A DNA stretch of 64,000 nucleotides from Chryseosolibacter sp035628595. GTDB taxonomy: Bacteria > Bacteroidota > Bacteroidia > Cytophagales > Cyclobacteriaceae. The position numbers were made by a program, and so were the translations under genes. Shown here in pieces: positions 43,237 through 52,101 of this stretch. The notes beneath the pieces were generated by a model. It was not told where the DNA came from and did no database searches. It saw only the letters and a list, made by a program, of their open reading frames with translations. The stretch is from NCBI GenBank assembly GCA_035628595.1, contig DASPJN010000017.1, positions 15,819-79,818 on the forward strand, given 5' to 3'. Every line of letters begins with the position of its first letter. Position 1 is the first letter of the stretch.

Positions 43237-45804
43237 ATGATCGAGTATATTATTAAAGTAAAGCGAAGAACCAGATCGATCTTAACTGACGGCTGGGTTT
43301 GGAAAATGGCATGGCGTGACGCACGACATAACTATTCGCGGCTTTTTCTTTTCATGGCTTCGCTTATTGCGGGTATTGCCTCCGTTGTGGCGCTCGACTC
43401 GATGAATAATTCCTTGCAGGATGATATCAACAACAACGCAAAGGAGTTGCTGGGCGCCGATCTTGTCATTAATGGTGAGCGAAAGTTCTCGGATGAACTT
43501 TTAGCAAAATTCGACTCGTTAAAACTTCCGCAGGCTTCCGAAGCTGACATGGCTTCCATGGTGCTGTTTCTTCACAATAAGCAGTCGCGGCTTATACGAC
43601 TTGTGGCCCTGGCGGGTGATTTTCCTTTTTACGGCAGCATAGAAACCAAGCCCGTTGATGCGTATGAGAAAATGAAAGATGGAAGTTATGCGCTGCTTGA
43701 TGAATCATTGGCGAGTCAGTTTGAGGTAAGCACCGGCGATTCACTGCGACTCGGCAGTAGCATATTCCATGTTGCGGGTGTGGTATCGCGTCTTCCTGGT
43801 GGTGGCGGAATAATGACGACGTTTACGCCATCAGTATACATCGCGATGCGCGATCTCGATTCGACAAATCTTGTACAGCGCGGAAGTCGTGTTAACTACA
43901 AACAGTATATCAAAACAAGTGGAATTGAGGAGACCGAGCGCGCATTAAACGATCTAAAGCCATACTTACGGAAGGATGGTTACTCGTATGAAACAGTTGA
44001 AGCGAGGAAGGAAGGTTTGGGGGAAGGGTTCAACTCCATCTATCAGTTTTTTTCATTGCTTGCATTCATTGCGCTCATACTCGGGTGTATTGGTGTGGCG
44101 AGTGCCGTTCATATTTACGTTCGGGAGAAACGTGAGGAGGTTGCCGTTCTGAGATGCGTGGGCTCTTCCGGCTGGCAGGCTTTCAATATTTTCTTCATTC
44201 AGATATTTTGTCTTGGTATTGCGGGCAGCATTATTGGTTCTCTTGTCGGTCTCGGTATTCAGCAACTTATTCCTGTCCTTTTGGAAGGAATTGTTCCATT
44301 TGAAATGAAGGCCACGCTTTCGCTGAAATCAGTTGCACTGGGTCTGGTTATCGGTACCATTATTTCCTTGTTGTTTTCGGTTGTATCACTTGTTGCCGTC
44401 AGGTTTGTTCCGCCCTTAACGGTATTGCGGACTGATTTTCAAGCCGGTAGATCGGTTTCAAAAATGCGGATCACGGCCATTGTCCTGATTGTGTTATTTC
44501 CGATTGTCTTTGTCTATTTTCAAACCAAAAGTTTGCTGACAAGCTTTTTGTTCACGGGAGGTTTGCTTGTTGCGCTTGCGCTGCTAACAGGCTTATCGGT
44601 AGTGCTGTTGAATGTGGTGAGAAGATATTTTCCTCACAACGCTGCATTTGCGTGGCGCCATGCGCTCTCGAATCTTTTTCGGCCGAACAACCAGACAACC
44701 GTATTGATGGTTACTATCGGTCTGGGTGCATTTATTATTTCAACACTCAACATCATAGAGCAAAGTCTGCTGAGTCAGGTGGAGTTCTCCGGACAGGAAA
44801 ATCAATCGAACACAATACTTTTTGATATTCAGCCATCACAGCGCGAAGATGTTCTTGCGTTGTTAAAGAAGAATGATCTGAGCGTCAACCAGGTGGTGCC
44901 AATCATTACCTGCCGTCTTGATGAATTGAAAGGAAAAACAATAGAAGCAATTCAAAAAGATACGACGGACGAAATACCAAACTGGGCGTTAATGCGCGAG
45001 TACCGCGTAACCTACCGCGATTCGCTACATCAGTCAGAAGAGCTTGTCAACGGAGAGATTCAGGAACTAAGACCTGGAAAGGATTCAATATGGGTGACGA
45101 TCTCAGAGGGTATGGAGGAAACGCTCGAAGTATCGGTTGGCGATTCACTTGTGTTTGATATACAAGGTATACCGATGAAAGCGTTCATCGCTGGCGTTCG
45201 AAAAGTTGACTGGCCAAAAGATCCTCCCAATTTCATATTCGTTTTTCCATCCGGCGTACTGGAGTATGCACCGCAATTTTACGTAACGGCTACACGCATT
45301 GAAAATCAAACACAGGCAAATGTTTTCCAGCAGGCGCTTGTTATTAATTTCCCGAACGTTTCACTGATCGATTTGCGACTGATACTTAACACAGTGAATG
45401 AATTGTTCGATAAGTTAGGCTTAATCATCCGGTTTTTAGCGATGTTTAGTTTTATTACGGGACTTATAATTCTTGCAGGCGCTGTTATCAACAGCCGGTT
45501 TGTGCGTATGAAAGAAAACGTGTTGCTCAGAACCGTTGGCGCTCGCACCCGCATCATTACGAAGATTACGTTGATCGAATATGCTTACCTCGGTCTTTTC
45601 TCAGCACTTGCCGGCATGATACTGTCTGTTGGCGGTGGCTGGCTATTAACGACGTTCTTTTTCGAAATCACTTTCGCTTTTGATTGGATCGAGTTAAGCC
45701 TGATCGCTGTTGGTGTTGTCTTTCTCACGATGTTCATTGGGTGGTTTAATTCACGTGAGGTCATTAATACACCTCCGTTACAGGTGCTTCGAAAGGAGAG
45801 CTGA
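43237..45804 (+). CDS. ybbP: ABC transporter permease, YbbP type (two FtsX domains)
   Basis: An 855-residue permease with two FtsX-like domains and about 10 helices: helix 1 around LFLFMASLIAGIASVVALDS, first FtsX domain near 275-400 with REEVAVLRCVGSSGWQAF, a middle helix pair, and a second FtsX domain near 735-850 with RMKENVLLRTVGARTRIITK. Large periplasmic domains lie between (about 50-265 and 510-720). The duplicated layout and size match YbbP, which works with YbbA. It ends 60 bases before the start chosen for the T9SS cargo protein. Confidence 0.92.
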   Translation: MIEYIIKVKRRTRSILTDGWVWKMAWRDARHNYSRLFLFMASLIAGIASVVALDSMNNSLQDDINNNAKELLGADLVINGERKFSDELLAKFDSLKLPQASEADMASMVLFLHNKQSRLIRLVALAGDFPFYGSIETKPVDAYEKMKDGSYALLDESLASQFEVSTGDSLRLGSSIFHVAGVVSRLPGGGGIMTTFTPSVYIAMRDLDSTNLVQRGSRVNYKQYIKTSGIEETERALNDLKPYLRKDGYSYETVEARKEGLGEGFNSIYQFFSLLAFIALILGCIGVASAVHIYVREKREEVAVLRCVGSSGWQAFNIFFIQIFCLGIAGSIIGSLVGLGIQQLIPVLLEGIVPFEMKATLSLKSVALGLVIGTIISLLFSVVSLVAVRFVPPLTVLRTDFQAGRSVSKMRITAIVLIVLFPIVFVYFQTKSLLTSFLFTGGLLVALALLTGLSVVLLNVVRRYFPHNAAFAWRHALSNLFRPNNQTTVLMVTIGLGAFIISTLNIIEQSLLSQVEFSGQENQSNTILFDIQPSQREDVLALLKKNDLSVNQVVPIITCRLDELKGKTIEAIQKDTTDEIPNWALMREYRVTYRDSLHQSEELVNGEIQELRPGKDSIWVTISEGMEETLEVSVGDSLVFDIQGIPMKAFIAGVRKVDWPKDPPNFIFVFPSGVLEYAPQFYVTATRIENQTQANVFQQALVINFPNVSLIDLRLILNTVNELFDKLGLIIRFLAMFSFITGLIILAGAVINSRFVRMKENVLLRTVGARTRIITKITLIEYAYLGLFSALAGMILSVGGGWLLTTFFFEITFAFDWIELSLIAVGVVFLTMFIGWFNSREVINTPPLQVLRKES

Positions 45805-45863
45805 TTACATTTTAATTGTTTATCTTGGAGTTCGGAGCCAACACCTTAAAAACAAATTTCTGT

Positions 45864-48800
45864 ATGCCTGTGCTTTTCAGGTTCGCTGCGTCAGCACTGT
45901 TGATACTATTGTCGATTACGACAACATGCGCCCCGAAGCCTCCTTTCAGATTTATTGAAAATCGTAATCAATGGTTGTCGAAAATTGAATATGCTGGTGT
46001 TATTCCGGGAGGAAACATCATACTCGAGCGTGGTAAGATCCGATATATGTTCAGCGGATCATTTCCAGCCAACGGCCACCACGGCAAAAGCCTGGCCGCC
46101 GACAACCCTGAGGAAATATACCTGACGAGTCATCATATCGTCGATGTTAATTTTTTAGGTGCAAATGAGGACGTTGAACTCGTTCCTTTTCAGCAATCGG
46201 CTGAGTACTACAATTTTTTTATTGGTAACGATCCTGGCAAGTGGGCGGGAAATATTCGCGGGTATGAAGGTGTGATTTACACTTCATTATATGCCGGTGT
46301 CGATCTGAAAATTTATGGATCTGAAGGTAATCTCAAATATGACCTCGTTGTTGCGCCAGGCGCTGATGCTGGCGCCATTGCTTTTGAATATGATGGTCAC
46401 GATGATTTATATTTCGATAACGGTAGCCTCCACGTCGTAACAAGCCTCGGTGAGATTGTGGAGCGAAGACCATTTTCTTATCAGATAATACAAGGAAGAA
46501 AGATCGAAGTTTTGTCTGAGTTTAGATTGCATGACGGCCGTTTAACATTTGCCTTTCCTTCCGGATATGATAAATGTTATCCGCTGATCATCGATCCACT
46601 GCTGATATTCTCTACATTCTCCGGCTCGGAGGCTGATAACTGGGGGAGTGCGGCCACGCCCGGCGAAAAAGGAACATTGTACTCTACGGGTATAACAAAT
46701 CATTTTTCTGCCGGCGTTTTTAGCGGTACCTATCCTGCAACACCAGGTGCATTTCAAACAACCTACGGTGGTAATTATGACATCGGTCTTCTGAAGTACG
46801 ATTCTACTGGCTCGCAACTACTTTACGCAAGCTATCTTGGAGGTTCAGGTTCGGAATGTCCGCACAGTTTAGTGATGAATAACAAATCAGAATTGTTGGT
46901 GCTGGGAACAACGGGTTCACAAGACTATCCTGTATCTGCAGCCGCTTTTGACCCGACTTTTAACTTTGGACCGGGTACGTCGGTGATGGGTGCCATTGTG
47001 TACCCGGACGGATCAGATCTAGTCATAAGCAGAATCAGTGCTGACGGCTCTGAGTTGCTTTCGTCGACATTTGTGGGCGGAACATCGAATGATGGAATCA
47101 ATTTTGTTGGTGAAGGTTTGAATACAAACTATGGTGATGAACTGCGCGGCGATGTTATCGTTGACCAGGATGACAATGTTTACGTTGCGTCGCTGACCGC
47201 TTCACAGGACTTCCCGCTGAAGAATGGGCTACAGGAACAATATCATGGGGGCACAACCGATGCAATCTTAGTAAAACTTAATCACGATTTGACAGAACTG
47301 GTGTTCGCGTCATTCCTTGGCGGATCGGGAACAGATGCGTCTCATACCATTCAGTTCGACCATGATAATAACATTGTGATTGGAGGCGGTACGATGAGTT
47401 CGGATTTTATTCCGACACCCGGCGCATACCAGGAACAACATGCCGGCGATGCTGATGGTTGGGTTGCTAAGCTTTCGCATGACGGCACGGCGATTCTCGC
47501 TGCGACTTTTACAGGGACATCCGCGTATGACCAGGTTTACTTTGTGGATGTTGATAGCGAGGGTGACATTTTTGTTTATGGGCAAACGGCGGGTAGTTTT
47601 CCCGTCACGCCAGGTGCGGCGAGCAGCCCGGGAAGTGGTCAATTTGTTCAGCGATTTACCAACAATTTGCAGACGACGAAGTTTTCAACGGTGTTTGGTG
47701 CAGGAAGGGGAATCCCTGACATATCTCCAACGGCATTTCTTGTCAATGACTGCGGTAACCTTTTTATGGCAGGCTGGGGCGGCGCCCTTAACGCATCGCG
47801 TGGTTCGTGGATAAGCGGAACGGATGGATTATTTACCACGAGTGATGCGATTCAAAGAACAACCAGTGGCAATGATTTCTATTTTTTAGTGATGACTTCA
47901 GAAGGTACGCAATTTCTTTATGCGACGTTTCTAGGGGGACCCAACACGCTTACGCATGTTGACGGGGGAACAAGTCGTTTTGACAAAAAAGGTATTGTGT
48001 ATCATGCCGTATGTGCAGGATGTGGAGGTCCATTTTCCGATTTTCCTACAACGGATGGTGCCTGGTCTAACCAGAATCAAAGTTTAAACTGTAACAACGC
48101 TGCATTCAAACTTGATCTGGCTTCGCTTCGCGCGTTAGCACGAACCAATACCACGAATTTTTCAAATCCTGGAGTTCAGTCAATTTGCATTCCCGATAGC
48201 GTGGTTTTTGAAAACCTTAGTATAGGTGGTCAGTTGTATGAGTGGGATTTTGGTGATGGAGAAATTCTGTCGACAACTAAGAAGGAGTTTATTAAGCATT
48301 ATTTTGACCAGCCGGGTACTTATACAGTGAAGCTTCGCGCCATAGACGCCGGGACGTGTCAGGGCGTGGATTCAACTACTTTGAAAGTAAATATTTTTCA
48401 TGGTGAAATCGCTATTAATGACGACGACAACCTCTGTGAAGGCTCTGCCTATCAGCTTCGTGCCTCCGGTGGGGCCACTTACCATTGGACAACAACAGAC
48501 GGAACATTTAGTTCAAACGAAGCTTCGCCGATAGTCATGCCTGTGGCAACTACTCAGTATAACGTTCGTGTCGTCGATGCCAACGGATGTATCGAAGATG
48601 ACAGTGTAGTGATCACGGTCATCCCCAAAATTATTCCTGACTTTGAATTTACACGTGGCGATGCTTGCTTTTCAGATCCGCAAATAGAAGCAGTTAATCT
48701 AACGGACAGCCTAAACGCAGCAGACGCGTTGTTCTTTGACTTTGGTGATGGCCATCAAGCCGAAGGTGACCGGGTTGTACACGTCTATGAAACGCCGGGC

Positions 48801-49157
48801 ACGTATGCGTTGAAACTAGTTGCGGTCAGGGAGGAATGTGTTTTCGAAAAAACAATGAACGTACCTTTCGGTTCGGTCTATGTGCCAAATGTAATCACGC
48901 CCTCTGCCACGGCGGACCGGAACGATGTCTTTACGATTCTTTACGGTTCAAAAGATGGTGAACGTACCTTGACGTCCACAGAAGCGGGCCTCAAGACTTC
49001 GGTCGTCATCTATAACAGGTGGGGAACAAAAGTCTTTGAAAATGAAGACTATCAACAGGATTGGCGTGCAGAAAATGTTGCAGCCGGTATTTACTACTTC
49101 GAAGTAGGTGTTCAGGATCACCCATCGTGCAAGGGCTGGATGCAGGTAATCAAATAA
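45864..49157 (+). CDS. Large T9SS cargo: propeller-repeat protein with PKD domains and gliding-type C-terminal sorting domain
   Basis: About 1,097 residues. A signal peptide-like start (MPVLFRFAASALLILLSITT) is followed by an N-terminal beta domain (FIENRNQWLSKIEYAG, about 32-225), then SBBP-type repeats such as YASYLGGSGSECPHSLVMNN, VFASFLGGSGTDASHTI and ILAATFTGTSAYDQVYFVD that should form a propeller, two PKD domains (YEWDFGDGEIL, FDFGDGHQAEGD) and a C-terminal domain beginning VPNVITPSATADRNDVF with VVIYNRWGTKVFENEDYQ near 1,050, the type B sorting signal of the type IX secretion system. Hence exported to the surface or medium. The longest frame starts at a TTG (45816); the ATG at 45864 gives the signal peptide directly. 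Ligand unknown. Confidence 0.9.
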   Translation: MPVLFRFAASALLILLSITTTCAPKPPFRFIENRNQWLSKIEYAGVIPGGNIILERGKIRYMFSGSFPANGHHGKSLAADNPEEIYLTSHHIVDVNFLGANEDVELVPFQQSAEYYNFFIGNDPGKWAGNIRGYEGVIYTSLYAGVDLKIYGSEGNLKYDLVVAPGADAGAIAFEYDGHDDLYFDNGSLHVVTSLGEIVERRPFSYQIIQGRKIEVLSEFRLHDGRLTFAFPSGYDKCYPLIIDPLLIFSTFSGSEADNWGSAATPGEKGTLYSTGITNHFSAGVFSGTYPATPGAFQTTYGGNYDIGLLKYDSTGSQLLYASYLGGSGSECPHSLVMNNKSELLVLGTTGSQDYPVSAAAFDPTFNFGPGTSVMGAIVYPDGSDLVISRISADGSELLSSTFVGGTSNDGINFVGEGLNTNYGDELRGDVIVDQDDNVYVASLTASQDFPLKNGLQEQYHGGTTDAILVKLNHDLTELVFASFLGGSGTDASHTIQFDHDNNIVIGGGTMSSDFIPTPGAYQEQHAGDADGWVAKLSHDGTAILAATFTGTSAYDQVYFVDVDSEGDIFVYGQTAGSFPVTPGAASSPGSGQFVQRFTNNLQTTKFSTVFGAGRGIPDISPTAFLVNDCGNLFMAGWGGALNASRGSWISGTDGLFTTSDAIQRTTSGNDFYFLVMTSEGTQFLYATFLGGPNTLTHVDGGTSRFDKKGIVYHAVCAGCGGPFSDFPTTDGAWSNQNQSLNCNNAAFKLDLASLRALARTNTTNFSNPGVQSICIPDSVVFENLSIGGQLYEWDFGDGEILSTTKKEFIKHYFDQPGTYTVKLRAIDAGTCQGVDSTTLKVNIFHGEIAINDDDNLCEGSAYQLRASGGATYHWTTTDGTFSSNEASPIVMPVATTQYNVRVVDANGCIEDDSVVITVIPKIIPDFEFTRGDACFSDPQIEAVNLTDSLNAADALFFDFGDGHQAEGDRVVHVYETPGTYALKLVAVREECVFEKTMNVPFGSVYVPNVITPSATADRNDVFTILYGSKDGERTLTSTEAGLKTSVVIYNRWGTKVFENEDYQQDWRAENVAAGIYYFEVGVQDHPSCKGWMQVIK

Positions 49158-50441
49158 TTATTTTCTTGTTCCGTACAGGTCGTCGTACGTTAGTACATCC
49201 CTTCGCGCGCTACTGCGTTTAAAAAATCCAAGTTGCATTGACATCGAGAAGCCTAACAAAAGGAAGATCAGAAGGTAACCTGCATTGATCAGGATTGAAT
49301 TATAATCAGATAACCCCTGGTACGATCCGAGATCATAACCGAAGATTATTACCCCAAAGACAATCGCTGTTACAATGAGCCAGACCCCAGGTCTTTCATA
49401 AATAACTGCATGAATCACTACGTATAAGATATACAACAAAAGAAGTAAGGCGAACGAAAGGTATACTGGAAGAAACTGAGTGTATAGTGTTGCGCTTGTG
49501 ACAATGGTAAATACGCAAAAAAGAAGGTTACAGGAAACAAAGACGTACTTGAAAACTGAGCTAACATCTTGTTTGAATTGAGCGTGTAGAAAAAGCAGCG
49601 CCCACACCATTGTTCCGTACAGCGTCAGATATTCAATCTTCACTGATGCCTCCCATGAAAGCAACTGCGGAAAATTGGAATTGATCAGGTATAAGTTTGA
49701 AAAGCATGACCGGATCGCCCAGGTGATCGCGAGTGCTGCGAAATAAAGGGCAGCTTTTTCGGATTTAAAAAAAAGGAACAACAGGATGAATACAGAAGCA
49801 ATAACAATCAGCGCGCTTACAACGATAATGTTCATGTTCATCGATATGGCGCGCTTGGTGGCGAGATTGTCGGATAATCCAATCAGAATATTTTCGCGGA
49901 TCCCGCCTTTTGCATGATGGAAATTGGAAATTTGAATGACGATGTCCAGCGTGTCTGCTAAAGGAATGGCTACGGTCTGCGGACGCCATTCGGGGAAAGA
50001 AGTTTCAGGTGTGTTACCAACGTTCCCATTTTCTGCAACTTTCTTTCCGTTGATCCAAAGCTGGTAGTTTGAATAAAAATGCGGCAACTCGAGTGAAAGC
50101 TTTTCCGCTGATGGTAAAAGAACTTTCAGTCGGTAAGTAGCAAAACCATTTCCTGGCTTGAGCCCTTTCGAAACATCATTCCAGGTATCTGGAAAAATGA
50201 CAAAATCCTTTGGTATCGAATCCGAAAAATTCTTTGGAGAAAGTAGCTGACTCATATAGAACTCCCACTCGCCTTCAAGTGCTACATTACCCCGATCACG
50301 AAAGTCCCAATTTCTGAGGTCCAGTTGTCCGTATCTGGCCTTTGAATGTTGAGCAGAGACAGATAATGAAACGAATACTAAAAACAGAACACTATGAAGC
50401 TGTTTCAAGGTTGGCGGGGTTAGCAACCTTAAAGATAGCAT
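49158..50441 (-). CDS. 7TMR-DISM-type sensor protein lacking an output domain
   Basis: A 427-residue protein: signal peptide (LFLVFVSLSVSA before QHSK), an extracytoplasmic jelly-roll domain (about 35-190) with LEGEWEFYMSQLL, ATYRLKVLLPSAEKLSLELP and YQLWINGKKVAENGNVG, typical of the DISMED/glycoside-binding type, then seven membrane helices (about 200-405). Relatives usually continue into a histidine kinase, GGDEF or phosphatase domain; here the protein ends about 20 residues after helix 7 (RRDVLTYDDLYGTRK). The stop is directly adjacent to that of the convergent T9SS cargo gene. It would need a separate signalling partner. Confidence 0.85.
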   Translation of the reverse strand: MLSLRLLTPPTLKQLHSVLFLVFVSLSVSAQHSKARYGQLDLRNWDFRDRGNVALEGEWEFYMSQLLSPKNFSDSIPKDFVIFPDTWNDVSKGLKPGNGFATYRLKVLLPSAEKLSLELPHFYSNYQLWINGKKVAENGNVGNTPETSFPEWRPQTVAIPLADTLDIVIQISNFHHAKGGIRENILIGLSDNLATKRAISMNMNIIVVSALIVIASVFILLFLFFKSEKAALYFAALAITWAIRSCFSNLYLINSNFPQLLSWEASVKIEYLTLYGTMVWALLFLHAQFKQDVSSVFKYVFVSCNLLFCVFTIVTSATLYTQFLPVYLSFALLLLLYILYVVIHAVIYERPGVWLIVTAIVFGVIIFGYDLGSYQGLSDYNSILINAGYLLIFLLLGFSMSMQLGFFKRSSARRDVLTYDDLYGTRK

Positions 50442-50509
50442 TTTTCAGTTCATGGCTGGTATAATTCCAGGTGTTCCGCGAGCGTTGAAAAACGTATTAA
50501 TTTTTCTCT

Positions 50510-52090
50510 TTACTTAAGCACAATATGTTTCAAATCCCCTTGGGAAGGCCCGTTTACAACTTTCCCTTCACAGGTAAACCGTGAACCGTGGCAAGGACAA
50601 TCAAATGATTTTTCGCTTCCATTCCATTGTACGATGCACCCAAGGTGAGGGCAAATAGCTGAAAATGCATGCAGCACATTTTTTTCATCCCGGTACACCG
50701 CAGCCTTTTTTGTTCCAAGATTAATGATTGCTCCTTCATTCATCTTCAATTGATTGATCGACTGAATGTCGCCCGGCGAAAGATAATCGAGGTATTGTAC
50801 GGTCATGTTACCTACTTCCTGTAAGAAATCTCCTGTGGCTTTCACAGTTATGCGCGACGGGCTGTAAAGTTTTTCCCAGGGATTTTCTTTTCCCATAATC
50901 AGATCACTGATCAATATTCCGGCAATCGTACCATGTGTGATTCCATTTCCCGAATCACCAGTGGCAATATAAACATGTTTGTCACCTGGGTTTCTTCCGA
51001 TGAACGCAAGACAATCAACGGGCTCCAGTACTTGTCCTGACCATTGATAAACGATATCACTGATCGGAAATCTCGCCTGGGTCCACTCGATAAGTTTTGT
51101 AAATCGGTTCTCTTCAGGAATATTTTCTTTCTCAGCCTGGCCTGTCTTATGGTCTTCTCCGCCCGCAATGAGCAAATCGAATTCGTCGTTGTATGCTTGC
51201 ATCCGTACATAATGATATGGATCTGTAACCCACTTTGATTTCATATCACCGGTGTCCCACCAAAGTGCATAGTTGATCCTTCCCTTTGGCACAAGCGCGC
51301 CGATGACGTAGGTACGATACGGATGTTGCTTTGTATGCATCGTCACAAGATCATTGACGGGAGAGTTTGTCGCAACGACAACATGTTCTGCTTCAATGGT
51401 GTAGTCGCCTGCCTGAACTTTGTTTTCCTTGATTTCGGAAGCTTGTGTCTCGGTAAAAATTTCGCCGCCCATTGCAATAATCGCATTCGCAAGGCCGCGC
51501 AAATATTTCATTGGATGAAATTGTCCCTGGCTTGGAAACTTCAGGGCCGGCCCTTTGTCGTTAAGCCCTGGAATAGTTGAAACCATTTCCGTGCTAATGC
51601 CTGCTTTATGCGTCGCCTGCAATTCATCTTCAAGCGTTTGAAGCTTATCGCTCGGATGGAGAAAAAGATATCCGTCTACACGACGAAAATCGCATTCGAT
51701 ATTTTCTTCGGAGGAAACCCGCTCTATAAAATTGATCGCTTCTGTGTGACTGACAGCCGCAAGATGTGAGTCCTTTTCACCCAGTCGTTTCTCGATGATA
51801 GCGTAACGATCATCCAGCGCATTCACAATATGTGCAGTTGTTCGTCCTGTTTCACCGCTGCCCACAAGGCCATCGTCAATAACTACCACTTTGCGACCAG
51901 CTTTCGCAAGGCAATACGCAACAGAGAGGCCTGATATGCCTGCACCGATAACAACGGTTTCGGTTTTTAGTGAATGATCCAGAGGAGTAAAGATGAGTGG
52001 CTCAACTGAATCGATCCAATAACTTAAGGTTGTTCCTGATGTAAGTACTCCCTGGTTCTGATTCGCGCCTGACAATTTAAAGTGACCCAT
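50510..52090 (-). CDS. FAD-dependent oxidoreductase fused to a Rieske [2Fe-2S] domain
   Basis: A 526-residue cytoplasmic flavoprotein. The N-terminal DAO fold has the dinucleotide loop VIGAGISGLSVAYCLAKAGR near 48-67 and GRTTAHIVNALDD; ATGDSGNGITHGTIAGILIS near 381 closes the FAD fold. The C-terminal ~90 residues are a Rieske domain with CPHLGCIVQW (C-x-H) and CPCHGSRFTC (C-x-x-H), all four cluster ligands present. The architecture is common in soil bacteria near LigD and general-stress genes. Substrate unknown; sugar or amino-acid oxidation coupled to the cluster is possible. It is 12 bases downstream of the ligD-like gene. Confidence 0.9.
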   Translation of the reverse strand: MGHFKLSGANQNQGVLTSGTTLSYWIDSVEPLIFTPLDHSLKTETVVIGAGISGLSVAYCLAKAGRKVVVIDDGLVGSGETGRTTAHIVNALDDRYAIIEKRLGEKDSHLAAVSHTEAINFIERVSSEENIECDFRRVDGYLFLHPSDKLQTLEDELQATHKAGISTEMVSTIPGLNDKGPALKFPSQGQFHPMKYLRGLANAIIAMGGEIFTETQASEIKENKVQAGDYTIEAEHVVVATNSPVNDLVTMHTKQHPYRTYVIGALVPKGRINYALWWDTGDMKSKWVTDPYHYVRMQAYNDEFDLLIAGGEDHKTGQAEKENIPEENRFTKLIEWTQARFPISDIVYQWSGQVLEPVDCLAFIGRNPGDKHVYIATGDSGNGITHGTIAGILISDLIMGKENPWEKLYSPSRITVKATGDFLQEVGNMTVQYLDYLSPGDIQSINQLKMNEGAIINLGTKKAAVYRDEKNVLHAFSAICPHLGCIVQWNGSEKSFDCPCHGSRFTCEGKVVNGPSQGDLKHIVLK

Positions 52091-52101
52091 ATTAATTAAA
52101 C

